Positions 27,113-39,740 of a stretch of DNA of 64,000 bases are shown one piece after another (position 1 is the first letter of the stretch; each line of letters opens with the position of its first letter). Source of the stretch: Vigna angularis. Its lineage: Eukaryota; Streptophyta; Magnoliopsida; Fabales; Fabaceae. The position numbers and the translations under genes are program-made. The notes below the pieces were generated by a model, which did no database searches, had not been told where the DNA came from, and saw nothing but the letters and a program-made list of their open reading frames with translations. The stretch spans positions 29,161,631 through 29,225,630 of the forward strand of contig NC_068971.1 of NCBI RefSeq assembly GCF_016808095.1, given 5' to 3'.

Positions 27113-28800
27113 ACGTAAATATTCTAAACAATTACAATCATACAATCATACAATTATACAATATATTCAACATACAATTAATTCAATCATACAATCATAC
27201 AATTAATAAGCATTCAAATGATCAATTCAAACATTCAATCATACATAATTATTCATATTCAACATACAAAAGAATTAAAAATTAACAAAAGAAAATTAAT
27301 AAACAGAATAATAGGAACGTGGGAGTGTGAAAAACCACACAACAATGGAGAAGATGCGACAACCCGCGTTCTGAAACGGAACAAATTTCAAAGCAAAAAC
27401 ACAATATCTACAAAAAATACAACAAAACATAAGTGATCATCCGAAACAATAAAAAACGCATCAAACCAACCCAAAAACACAAAAAAAAAAGCGAAAAAAC
27501 TCTGACGACCAAAGTCCAATTTGATTGGATACAAACATTGATGATAAAAAGTGAGGAAGGAAGTCGTTCTATAGTGACAACGGCGACGCAACGGTGGTGT
27601 AAGAAAGCAAGGAGAAAGCTAGCGATGACATAAGGAAGAAGAAGTTGCAGAGTAAAATCGCTAGAGAAGAAGGAATTGTTCGTGTTTTTGAGAAATTTTA
27701 ACCTTGGACAGGGGATACTACCTCGGTTCTACAAAGAACCGAAGCCTAAAGTTCACAAAAAAAAATTTTGAAATTTAATTTAAATAGCATTTTTGAAATT
27801 TTAATCAACCATATTACCTCGGTTAAGCGCCAAACTGAAGCAGATGGGATTTATTACCTCGGTTCTCAAAAAATTGGTGCCAAATCCAATAAAAAAATAT
27901 ATTTTAATTATTTTTCAAAGTCAAGAAATCTGATCATTACAACTGACAACAGGTCTATCGCCTCAGTCGATTGTAAGAGGAACCGAAGCCATAAATCCCT
28001 CTTAGAAAAGTCTATCACTTCAAATGTCAGAGTGCTAAGGGGGATTGTCAGTGGGGCAAAGGGTTTTTGGGCTCGGTTATGAGAATAACCAATGCCAAAA
28101 CCCCTCCACAGAGATTTTGTCAAGCTATAGATAGGATTGTTAGTTGGAGCAGCCTCGGTTTTGCGAACAATCAAGGCCAAAACCCTTGTACTGATATTTT
28201 TTTAGATGAAAAGTCTTTTGTTGGCAAGTTTTGCAGATTTTATGGCGTAGGTTGCCTTCATAACCGCGGTCGTATATACCTTATGGCTTCGGTTGAGATA
28301 GAATTGAGGTATATAAATTAGCGAAATTTTCAAAAATACCATCGTACCAACTTATGTTTTGGTTTCTGATCAACCTAAGCACAATGGGTGCGTTAGTATT
28401 TTTTTTTACTAGTGGATTATTCTCCGGATGAAAAGAAACTAGAGAAGTATGTGGCCAGTGATGAGAGAGAAGGTGTGAGTTTATGGAGAAGGGTTTGAGA
28501 ACATTGGTTGGTTGGTTTCCAAACAAAGAAATTCATACACTAAAGCAACGCGAGAGCCAAAGTCAATGAAAGAAACAACAAGAATGGACCCAACCCAAGA
28601 ATCTGGAACTTACATAGATCATTACGAATGGAAGAATGCTATACCCTACCACAAACTCTGCTGCAAGGTTGAGGAGAGGAAGCAAGCATGGCCAAAGATA
28701 AAGAAAAAGTAAAAGGGGAATCCCAAATTAATATACTGAATAATTCTTTGGGAATTGTCCGTTTATGCAAGTTGGGGCAATTCTTACCTGTACCCTTTCT

Positions 28801-28809
28801 CTATAAATA
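28801..28809 (+). promoter_or_regulatory. TATA box of the exonuclease-like gene
   Basis: ctataaata lies 73-81 bases before the ATG at 28882, a usual plant spacing with a ~50-base leader. The interval 28415-28800, between the CACTA end and this TATA box, has no gene and is the probable promoter. Confidence 0.75.
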
Positions 28810-28881
28810 CCATTCCCCTCCACCTTTGACCTCAACTTCAACTCTTTCTTAACAAATATACATACATCACTATAAACAATC

Positions 28882-29824
28882 ATGGATTGCAGAATAGAGA
28901 GTACAGAAACTCACAGGTTTTGTTTCTGACATCCATGCACAAGCACACACATCATGTATACAAGGCTGCATGAGCATCTTAACTCTCTTAATTCATAGTT
29001 AGCAGACACATGGATATGTGTAATATGTAGCTTTTCTTACTGTAGGAATAAGTGTGCAGCATGCTTCAGACAGTTCAACAAACTGGAGCACCTTGTGGAG
29101 CACATGAGGATCTCGTATCATTCAGTTCATGAGCCAACCTGTGGCATTTGCAGGAAACACTGCAGGTCATTTGAGTCTCTAAGGGAACATCTCATAGGTA
29201 ATGATAATCTTTCTTAATAACTATTTTTAATACACGGAGTAGATAATTATCTATTCATTGATGATCACTGTGAATTTTTTGAGACTCGATCTGCTTTTCC
29301 AGGTCCATTGCCAAAGCAGGAATGCAGAGATATATTTGCCTATAGAGGGTGCAAGTTTTGCTTGAAAGTGTTTGACAGCCCTAATTCTCGCAGGATTCAC
29401 CAAGAAAAATGCCAACACTCTGGAACAAATGCTGTACAACTTTTGACTTTGAACTTCCTGTTACATGATAAAAATATGTGCAGTTAATACATAAAAACAT
29501 GAACTGTGTATTTTTTTTATTAATATTAAAAATTGGAATTATTCATTGGGAATTTGTAACTTTTGGTGCACATTATTACAGGGAATAATTGGTCGCTTTT
29601 CAAACTTAGGACTTCGTGATAATTTGGCCATTAGTGGTGGAGCAAGAGGACCACAAGTAGTTGCATTAGCATGTAAAATGGTTGGAGGTGGCAGTGATGG
29701 CTCACTGGATCTCTGTGGAAGAGTGTGCTTAACCGATGAGCATGAGAACATCATATTCCATTCTTATGTGAAGCCACCAATTCCTGTCACAAACTACAGG
29801 TTGGACAATTAATCTTCCGACTCT

Positions 29825-29881
<57 letters not shown>

Positions 29882-30688
29882 CTGGTGTGGTGAATGGAGC
29901 TACTTATTCATTGACAGGTATGAGACAACAGGCATTAGACCAGAATACCTGAGGGATGCAATGCCAATGAGACAAGTTCAAAGGAGGATTCAAGATTTTC
30001 TTTGCAACGGTGAACCTATGTGGACAATTCGGGCAAGAGGAGGAAGAGCAAGGATTCTTGTGGGCCATGGTTTGGATCATGACCTTGAATGTCTGCAAAT
30101 AGAATATCGAACAGAAAAGATAAGGTAAATCATTCAATCTAAAATTTAGGTTGTCTATCATACACATCTTAGTCAAATATTCTCTTCAGAAAAATACTTT
30201 GTATAGAACAAGCACATATGTTTACTACTTTAATACTCTCTTATTCAATTATTGACTTAAAAGTCCTTATTGAATAATCAGGGACACTGCAAAATACCCT
30301 CCTCTGATGAAAACGAGCAAGCTCAGCAACTCACTCAAGTACTTAACGCAAACATATCTTGGGCAAGTATCTTTTACAATTTTCTTACACAAGAGGCAAT
30401 TTTTATGGAATGTTTGAAGAATTTGGGCACATATATATATGCAGGTATGACATTCAAGTTGGAATTCAGGATCCTTATGATGACTGTGTGGCAACTATGA
30501 GGCTCTACATGAGAATGAGATCCCAACTACACAGAACACAGGATTACCCTTTGGTTTCTGACCCCCAGAACAGGAACAATTTTGCTTCGTGGAGGCAAAG
30601 TGAGCTTGAAAGAATGACTCCTGAACAGATGCTGGAAATATCAAGATCTGACTACTATTGCTGGTGCTTTGATTCCTTGTATCCCTGA
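28882..30688 (+). CDS. C2H2-finger protein with degenerate DEDDh exonuclease domain
   Basis: Seven exons join to 355 codons plus stop: 28882-28916, 29046-29197, 29303-29433, 29582-29799, 29918-30124, 30282-30362 and 30445-30688. All introns are GT-AG except intron 6 (30363-30444), which is GC-AG. N-terminal Cys/His motifs include CAACFRQFNKLEHLVEHM and CGICRKHCRSFESLREH, then a third Cys/His-containing segment. Residues ~130-300 form an RNase T/REXO4-like exonuclease fold, related to plant exonuclease-family proteins such as Arabidopsis At3g27970. At Exo I the usual Asp-x-Glu is Ala136-Cys-Lys138 (VALACKMVGGG). Asp234 (GLDHDLECL) and Asp288 (YDDCVATMRLY) are kept. The position of the catalytic His appears to be Gln283. 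It is probably a nucleic-acid-binding or regulatory protein without nuclease activity. The active-site comparison is from memory of the family. Confidence 0.9.
29828..29881. repeat. (AT)n microsatellite in intron 4 of the exonuclease-like gene
   Basis: About 53 bp of pure TA dinucleotides between the exon 4 donor (29800) and the exon 5 start (29918). It is likely polymorphic. Confidence 0.95.
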
Positions 30689-32341
30689 ATATGAGGAAGC
30701 CAAAGACAAAATCAGAAGCTCATGATATATGAACCGATATATGAGGAATTGGTGAATACAATACCCATTTAACCGATATACATCAGTAACTACTAAAAGT
30801 AAAAATAAAGTGCACCAAAGAGTTCTACCTTTCTACTACAGTTAATAATACGCCATTTAAGCAAAAGCTAGCCTTACACTGCTGTCATAGCACTGGCACC
30901 TAGAGGCATTCATGTTATGCATGATTATACTTTATTAATACAAAGAATAATAGAGCTTTCAGTACGGGTGCCTTCTATTTAGTTTTGAGTGCTTCTGTCA
31001 GGTTACTCTTCTAACATCTCTACGTAATAATATAAAAACTAGACATTCTCCAGCTATATACTATGATGAACAGCTACCTCCAATTCCAAAAATTCAGTGA
31101 AATGTTTTCTCTCTTTTTTTCTCAATCAAGAAGTCCTATTTAGCTGTGGTTTTCAAAGTTTAAGAGATCATTAAAATAAGTTTAAGATCATTAAATCAAG
31201 CAAAAACAAAATAATAAATATTTTTTATAAAATTAAAATTAAATTTTAATAAAATAAAATTAGGTAAGTGAGTTGGTGGGTCAACCCGGCCCACCATGGA
31301 TTCAACCCGCATGAACCAGGTTTAAATGAGACGGATTGAAATCTGATCCGCATAAAAAAATATAATTTTTTCAAATCTAACCCGACTCAAACCCGTAGTG
31401 GATCGGATTAGTCTGTGAGTTATAACCTTTTTTGATAGCTTTAGTTTACCTCATTGATTATGGATCTCACTACTGGATCAGTGACCAGTTTACCTGAGAG
31501 AAAATAGAATAGTTTTTAACAAAAAGAATGTCCTCAACGTTGTTAACAAAGTAGATGCAGTTTTTAATGTAAAAGGCATAGTTTCAATAGTTTCCGACAC
31601 GGTGTCCAGTGTTCGGTTAAGTAATCTATTTATGGAACATTCAGTAATTGCCTTATTGGCTATAGACTATTTGAAACTAAATCAATAAACGGTATCATGT
31701 CCATTACATTATATTTGACACAAAATGATTTCGGAAGTGTAAATTAAATTCAATAACTTTTGGGGCTTTCGGTGGTGTAATATGGATGAATCTGGATTTG
31801 CATGAGGTTATTTTAATATCTTTCTCAAAATATATTTTTTATGTATTCTAACTTTGAAGTGTTAAAATATATTAAATTTTAATATAAAAATCAATATATT
31901 GTAAAAATACAACACAAAAATAATACAAAAAAATAACAAAGAATCTGTAGTCAATATTATACAAAAGAATAAGATAATACTGAAATCTCTCATAAGAGAG
32001 AATTTATGAATTTTAAGGCTTCTCCATAGCTGTGTATTTCTGCTTTAAATTATGGCAATTGCATTACAAAAAATATATTTTGGAATTTAACAGGTTTTCA
32101 TCTTCCATATCATCCAAACAATGTGTACAATTATCGAGGCGATTAAAAACTGTATCCTAAACTTGTATTTACCAACGTTCTACTATCCAAGTTGATCTTG
32201 TTGCCAATTCTACTGAAAAAACAGTCTCGACAATTCCATAATCATATTAATTCGCAATCGAATCATTACAAGAAAATAAACATAATAATCAAGAATCGAT
32301 ACTAATATTTCGATACTAAATAATTATTAGTATGATTTACA
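30689..32341. other. 3' flank and intergenic DNA
   Basis: The 3' untranslated region of the exonuclease-like gene presumably ends within the first few hundred bases. About 31270-31430 contains ggtgggtcaacccggcccacc and aacccgactcaaacccg, a dispersed plant repeat style also seen in hAT/MITE ends, but no terminal repeats were found. Otherwise AT-rich without a gene. Confidence 0.5.
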
Positions 32342-32365
32342 TCATATATATATATATATATATAT

Positions 32366-33596
<1,231 letters not shown>

Positions 33597-33599
33597 CTC

Positions 33600-35900
33600 T
33601 AAAATTCTAAATGTTAATTTGTTAGTTTACGAAGTTGTGAATGTGAATATCGAAAGTGAGAATAGAATGGAAGAATAAACAGGGTAGTGACATGACTTGG
33701 AGATTATGTCAAGATTAGTAAGGAAGAGTCGTTACTTGAGTTGAACACTCAAGATATAACACTCTTTTCTCACATAAGGGTGCAAAAAAAAAAATCCTAA
33801 TTTCAATTACGTTAAATCTGTTTTACAATGAAAGTCAGCTCTCTATTTATAGTAGAGGAACAGCTGACCTAAAAATAAGAAAACACAAAATAATTACAAG
33901 ACCTAATTAAGAAAACACAAAATAACACATACAAGGATGAGTTCTCAAATGCTATAATATTTCAGAGTTAAAAACACTTCTTTAGAGCCTTATTTGTGTG
34001 ACTTTTAGTCATTTTAGGATAAATTTAGTGTAGATTACGTAATTAGTTCTTTTATTTAATTTCATATTAATCAGATGACTTTAGAATAGTTTTAGTTAAA
34101 ATTAAAAATAGAGTAGAGCTTTGTTCTTTAATCTTCTCAGTTTTATGATTCCTAGCTTAGATTTTTAAATTACAGAAATAGAGGTTGAATTTAGTTTTGA
34201 GTTTTAATCCTTCTAATCTAATTCTGATTTTTTGAAATAATTTTACCGGTTTGTTTAGAGTAATATTCTTCAAAGGATTTTCGTAGACTTGATAGTTGTA
34301 GGAATTTTTAGCGGTTAATTGGAAAGTGCAAAGTTTATAATGATTTTACATTTTGAATAGATTATATTAGTTTGTAAATTGTATTATTGTTTTAAACTTA
34401 GAAATCTTATATCTTTGTTAATTCTAGAGTATATCTTTGTCTTGATTTCTTGTTTTAATTCACATAGCAAATTTTATCTTGATAACATATTACTATTAGT
34501 TAGATAAATTTTCGTTTCTTTAATTATGGATGTTGGCTTTCATTTCTTTGATAATAGTTAATTATTTCATTCACACTTAGAATAGTAAGTTGTTCTTGTT
34601 GTTCTAGGTTTAAAGAGAGGTTTAAACACTTTAAAAAAAATGTGTCTTATTTAGCAATATTTACATATAGATTTGAGTTTGCAGGTAATGTAGGTATTGT
34701 AACCCTAGGAAGATGTAGTAATTAGGAAATAATGTGGTTATTAGGAAATAATGTGGTTATGAGACTTTGACGTTTTTGTTTCGTAATTGGTGTTTAATGA
34801 TTAGATGTTTTATAGAATTATAATTAATATGTTTATTAATTAACATTGTTATTTATTAAGTGGAACATATTTATTTGGATGATTTGTGTGGTGTGTTATT
34901 ATTAATATGATGTGTTGGATGATTTAAGATTGAATAGGTGTGGACCAAATTCTAAAAAGAAAGAGAGTAAAGTAAAGTTTTGGTTTTAATTTGTATTTTT
35001 GGTTTTGCAAAGGTTGTAGCATGGAGGAGATGGAGCATACTTAATGCCTCTTTTGCATTGCAATGCCCTGTACTTTTGCCTTCATTCACAAGAAAGGGAA
35101 GTAAACAAGTGCTCAAATCAACTAATATCAGCTTAATCAATATAATTTTGAATTTCAACCTAAATTATACATTAGAGAATCATTTGCCCCTATTTTAACA
35201 CCTTCACTTATTATATTATGTCACTGGTTTTTTCACGAGTCTTTTGGGGCATAAGATTGATTACTAAAACAGATTATGGAGAAAGAAAAAGACATGTGCT
35301 GTTAATGCAAAAAGTACTTCAACCCCAATAAACTTTTATGCACATTTTACATTTATTATTTTATTCTTTAATAATTTCTTTTTTATAAATATAAAAGTTA
35401 ATTATAAAAAAAACATTCTTAAAAACATTTTTTTATGTTTAGCATTATTTATTATAATAGTTGTATATAAATTATTTTTTTCTTTTTTTTATACTCTTAC
35501 AATTTTTTGACACATTAACTATATTATTTATAATCGCTGCACATACAATTTTTTTTTCATTTCTCTCCATCGTATTAATAATCTCATTTTTTCTTGGTTA
35601 ATCATGTCTCATTCGCTCAAACGTGATGCTTATCAAATATAAAAAGTGTCCAACCACCATGTTATTCCACATGTTAGCATTCTATGAAATTTAACTCCAC
35701 TTCTTTCTCTAGATCATGTCATTGGTACCATGTTATACCAATAATTTGTTTGTTTTGAATTACATTATGTATTTAAGAAATGAAAACTGAAATTTCTTCT
35801 GAAAAGCATAAATAAATTTTCAATTAAATAAATTTTCAATTTTCCATTTAGAAGTGTGTCCTTCCATTTTTTCTAATTATAATATTTGCTAATTTATTAT
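33600..35900. other. AT-rich intergenic DNA
   Basis: No gene supported. The 20-bp motif attaggaaataatgtggtta is directly repeated near 34721-34760. About 33690-33900 has LTR-like text (cactcaagatataacactc, ctatttatagtagagg) without definable ends. Confidence 0.5.
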
Positions 35901-35903
35901 AAT

Positions 35904-36023
35904 TGTTGGAAGTTTCACATCGACTAGAGATAAGGCCAATTCACATTTTATATGTGAATGCAAACCTCATCCTACAAACCAGTTTTGTGAGGTTGAGTTA
36001 GGCTTAAAATCCACTTCTAACCA
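35904..36023. repeat. Short TRIM- or solo-LTR-like repeat (120 bp)
   Basis: Begins TGTTGGAAGTTTCACATCG and ends CCACTTCTAACCA, giving near-inverted termini TGTTGGAAG / CTTCTAACCA. The body (actagagataaggccaattc, ccagttttgtgaggttgag) is a dispersed sequence I recognise from legume genomes. No clear target duplication was seen. Confidence 0.5.
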
Positions 36024-36129
36024 TATTTTTTTTTCTAAGAGAACACTTACAAAAGCCTAATCTTCATTGATTATTATCGATATTCTAATCCATTTCTATT
36101 TGTCTGTTCTCTGTTAAGCATCTTAAGTA

Positions 36130-37453
36130 TATGTATAATATGTTACAGGATATGATTGAAAATGTTTCATCACTTGTGGGTCACACATCAGTACTCAAGG
36201 TATTTTAAAGGTTTTCTGGTTTCAAATTTACAATGATGTAACTTCCAATGTGGTGAGTGGATCATGACATGTTTGCTAAGGTATCTGTTTTTTAGCAACG
36301 TGTTGATAATATAATGGGTATAGCGTAGGTCGTAATGAATGTGTTGAAAATGAGAAATGGTTTATGGAGAAGCAACAACTACAAAGCTCACTTCCAAAAT
36401 ACGTCAACCATGTACTATTGTCATCTGAAATTAGAAAGAAAGTTGAGATTGTTGATAGGTATCTGTTTAGAATCTTATGTAGTATTTTGGGTTATTTAGA
36501 AATGATTTGGCTTTAGTATTTTTTTTATTCTCTGTGTCACTTAATTTGATTTTATCAATATTTAATTGGTTTTTTACTTTTATGATTAATTTGTAAGGTA
36601 TTATTTTTTTTACTTTTTAAATAATTTCTTTTGTTATAGGTATCTTCGTTGACAACACAAGTCAATGAAATGAAGGCAATGATGACATTTTTGTTGTAAA
36701 ATCATCACGGTCCATTGCCTTCACAGTTTGTCATGTTTCAATCATTAGCGACAATAATTGCTAAATTCATTTGTATGATTCTTTTTATTAAATATATTAC
36801 TCATTAACTATTTGTTGTTGTATTGTGTGTATCTCATCAAGCGAACATGTCAAACAATGAAAATAACGAAAAAGAATAAAATTAGACATTGTTTCTTTTT
36901 TAGTAATGTAATGAACATCTTAGTCATATCTTTAGTATTTTAATTTAGTATTAAACATCTTTCTTTTTAATTATATGAATATATTAATATGTTGAATAAT
37001 ATAGTTTATTTTATATATAATATTCGGTTTTAGTTAATATTTTTTTTATTGTCTTGGTTAATAAAACATATTTTATTACAATAAAAAACTTAAAAAAAAA
37101 ATTGTACACATTTGTGACAGTTTTAGAATCCAAGTTAGATAGGGACGATTTTAAAAACTTCCTTTAGTACCAGCAATCTTAACAAACCCTGGTTAGTTTC
37201 TATCGATGGTTTTATTTAATCTCAATTAGTTTCGGTGATTACAACAAAATCCCTACTAACTCTGACAGTTTCAACAAAAATCCTGTTAATTCAGACAATT
37301 TTCTCAAAATTTCTAAAAAATGAGGCAATTTCTCAAAAAATCGACAATAATTATTAATGGCGCAATTTTTTCAATCTTTTCGTATTTTCCATAAGTTAAA
37401 ATGGCCAAAAACGAAAAAAATAACTTCCAATAAAAATCTAATTTTTTGTAGTG
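36130..37453. mobile_element. Degenerate CACTA-type remnant
   Basis: The right end ctaattttttgtagtg at about 37453 reads CACTACAAAAAATTAG in reverse, a CACTA terminus of a different subtype from the two at 22-28 kb. Just inside it lie subterminal repeats (gacagtttcaacaaaaatcctg, ttagtttcggtgattacaac). About 36640-36720 reads VSSLTTQVNEMKAMMTFLL, similar in style to the coiled end of Ptta-type proteins. No left terminus was found, so the left edge given here is approximate. Confidence 0.4.
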
Positions 37454-37976
37454 TATATTATCTATAAAAAAATTCCTAAAAAGTACCAATTTTATAATAT
37501 TATTAAGTTCAAAATTATAGATATATAAAGAAATAAAAACAATTATTTATTTTATATTTTTTATTATTATTATACATGCCCATACTTAGTTTATATCATT
37601 ATTCTGTAATAATATACAATATCATATTTATCAATACAACTTTTAATTTATTTTTTATATATAATTTTTTTAACTTATATTTGTAGTTTTTATTAAATAC
37701 AACTTTTAACTTATATTTATAGTTTTTTTCAGTTATATTTATAAAGATTTTTTTTAAGATCGTCATATTTATCGTTTTTTTCAGTTATATTTATAAAGTT
37801 TTTTTTAAGATCCTCGACAAAGATAAAATCAAATTATAAACTTATCTATTATTTATAATCTTTTTATTATCCCACATTTAAAATTAAATTATCCTATAAA
37901 AGTAAAAAATAAATTTCCTCCAACTGGTCTGAAATGAGTTAGATTTAAACTCCTTACCTTAGTATTTTCATCAATA

Positions 37977-39190
37977 AAAAAAAAATCAGAAATTATCAAT
38001 ATATTACTTTGGTTAAACATCTTTATTTATCCCTATTTATGTATGTTTTTCCAAGTTTGATCTCCATTTTTTTTAAATTCCGAATTGAGTTCTAAATAGT
38101 GTTAATTTGAATCAATTGAATCTGTTAATTTGGCTTAACTTAAGTTTTTGTTGAGGTTGGAGGTTTACATGTCAATTTTTTTAAACGTGACATGCTGAGA
38201 GGAATGTGCTTGTGCCGCTATCAGCACCATGGACAACCCTAGGCCGTCGTCAGCCACCTCGCCATCACCCAACACTAGCGTCACCGCCGCAAGACCACCT
38301 TGCGCCGCCGTCGCGCAATCAATTTACACCATTCCAGCAACCATCTTCATCTTCTCCAACAGAACCCTCGAACGCGAATCGCAACGCCGTCCCGAGTTTG
38401 ATTTCTTCGTCAGTCCGTGAACATCTTCATCAACCTCCCTCACCGTCATTCAAACACCATCCAACACTGCAAGTCATTGCGACTGCCGCCACCCAGAGCT
38501 TCCTTTTCGTGCCGCAGCAGCGTCGTTTAAACCACCACCACAAGGGCAAGACGTCAACCATGGAAGCATCTTCATTCTCGCGTTCATCATCAAACCCAGA
38601 GAGCCAAAAATCGCAAAAATGCAGAAACTTCTCCATTGCAGAAGCATCGAATCGCGAATCGCATCAACCGCAATTCTCCCTCCTCCTGCACGAGCCATCA
38701 CCATCTTCCTCAACCTGCAAAGGAAAACCCAATCACAGAAAAATCCTAATGAAGATTGGGCGAAATCGGACCAACAGCCACAATCATCTTCATCGCACTG
38801 CACCTCATAATCATCAAACGAAAATCCAAATCGCAATATCTCCTTTCTTCATCAATGTCCACCTTTGTGCACTGCAAGGAAGAAGAACAACATCACCTAG
38901 TCTCGCGCAAGGTTCACAAGACTCTCACAAGCACATTCCTCTCAGATTTTTTAATTACCAAATTCCACGTATTCAACTCTCAACATACCACGTTTAAAAA
39001 GATTGACACGTCAATCTTCAACCTCAGCAAAAACTTAACCCCGTTAAACCAAATTAATGGCAGGGATTCAATTGATTCAAATTAACACTATTTAGAACTC
39101 AATTGGAAATTTAAAAAAAAGGGAATCAAACTAAAAAAACCTATGTAAATATATGTAAATAGAGACAACTAAAGGGATTTAACTTATTAC
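37977..39190. mobile_element. Pack-MULE-like element with ~200-bp inverted ends and GC-rich core
   Basis: The left arm (about 38010-38195) and the reverse complement of the right arm (about 38985-39185) align. Shared tracts include tgagttctaaatagtgttaa, ttgaatcaattgaatc, aagtttttg(t/c)tgaggttg and tttttaaacgtg. The 11-bp direct repeat TTTCATCAATA flanks the element (37966-37976 and 39191-39201), close to the 9-11 bp target duplication of Mutator-like elements. The core (about 38200-38990) is GC-rich against very AT-rich surroundings, and no transposase is present. This is the pattern of a MULE that has picked up host DNA, though I could not name a source gene. Confidence 0.72.
38206..38997 (+). 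other. 263-codon open frame in the Pack-MULE-like core, function unknown
   Basis: The frame (MLVPLSAPWTTLGRRQ...) is Pro/Ser/His/Arg-rich with no recognisable domain. Open frames also run on the opposite strand (38474-38836). Length in a GC-rich segment can arise by chance. It may include captured coding or untranslated sequence. I do not claim it is a real protein. Confidence 0.25.
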
Positions 39191-39201
39191 TTTCATCAAT
39201 A

Positions 39202-39740
39202 TTCTCCTCAACATTTATACCGTTTTAGGTAATGATACATGAAGAAACCGTCACGTAAGAATAATAAGAATGTATACTGTCCGGATAAACAAGGAAAAAT
39301 AGCAAACTACGGAATATATATGCTCCAGAATGAAATATTTAAATGCTAAAAATGAAAGGACAAAGAATGCTGATTTACGGAATTAAAAATAGCATTAGAA
39401 ACAACTTCACAACTATAAGAACATTACATAAAATGCTATGAACTGAAATTATTTATGAAGACACCCATCCGTAATCCATTTAAGCAAATTACTTGGGCCA
39501 ACATTTGAAAGCCAGTACAACATAAATGTGAATTTATACTATGACTACGATTTTTAATACGAATAACAGAATGAAGAAAAAGGGTAGGCCTGCAGAAACA
39601 TAGGCAAGTTTGGTAGTGTGCACTAAATATGCCAAGACATACCCAGCGTGTGATTACTCTTTGCTGTGACCAAATTTTTTTTTGGCCTCAGTAACAAGTG
39701 CAACAACTGCAATTCTGTACATTATAGTATTTGCGTGAAA
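39202..39740 (-). other. LSF1 3' flank
   Basis: Between the Pack-MULE-like element and the LSF1 stop codon. It probably contains the 3' untranslated region; no other gene is seen. Confidence 0.5.

Larger units (their letters stand above)
24313..28414 (-). mobile_element. CACTA (En/Spm) element with transposase and Ulp1-like remnants
   Basis: Ends are CACTAGTGCAAG at 24313 and ...TTTTTACTAGTG ending at 28414, with the 3-bp TSD GAT (24310-24312 and 28415-28417). Subterminal CTTCGGTT/AACCGAGG motifs occur at both ends (about 24355-24700 and 27715-28310). Minus-strand coding remnants follow CACTA order: a transposase-associated domain, a Ptta/En-Spm-like C-terminal piece, and a C48 (Ulp1-type) peptidase. 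The catalytic core of the TNP2 transposase is missing, so the 4.1-kb element is a deletion derivative. Confidence 0.9.
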
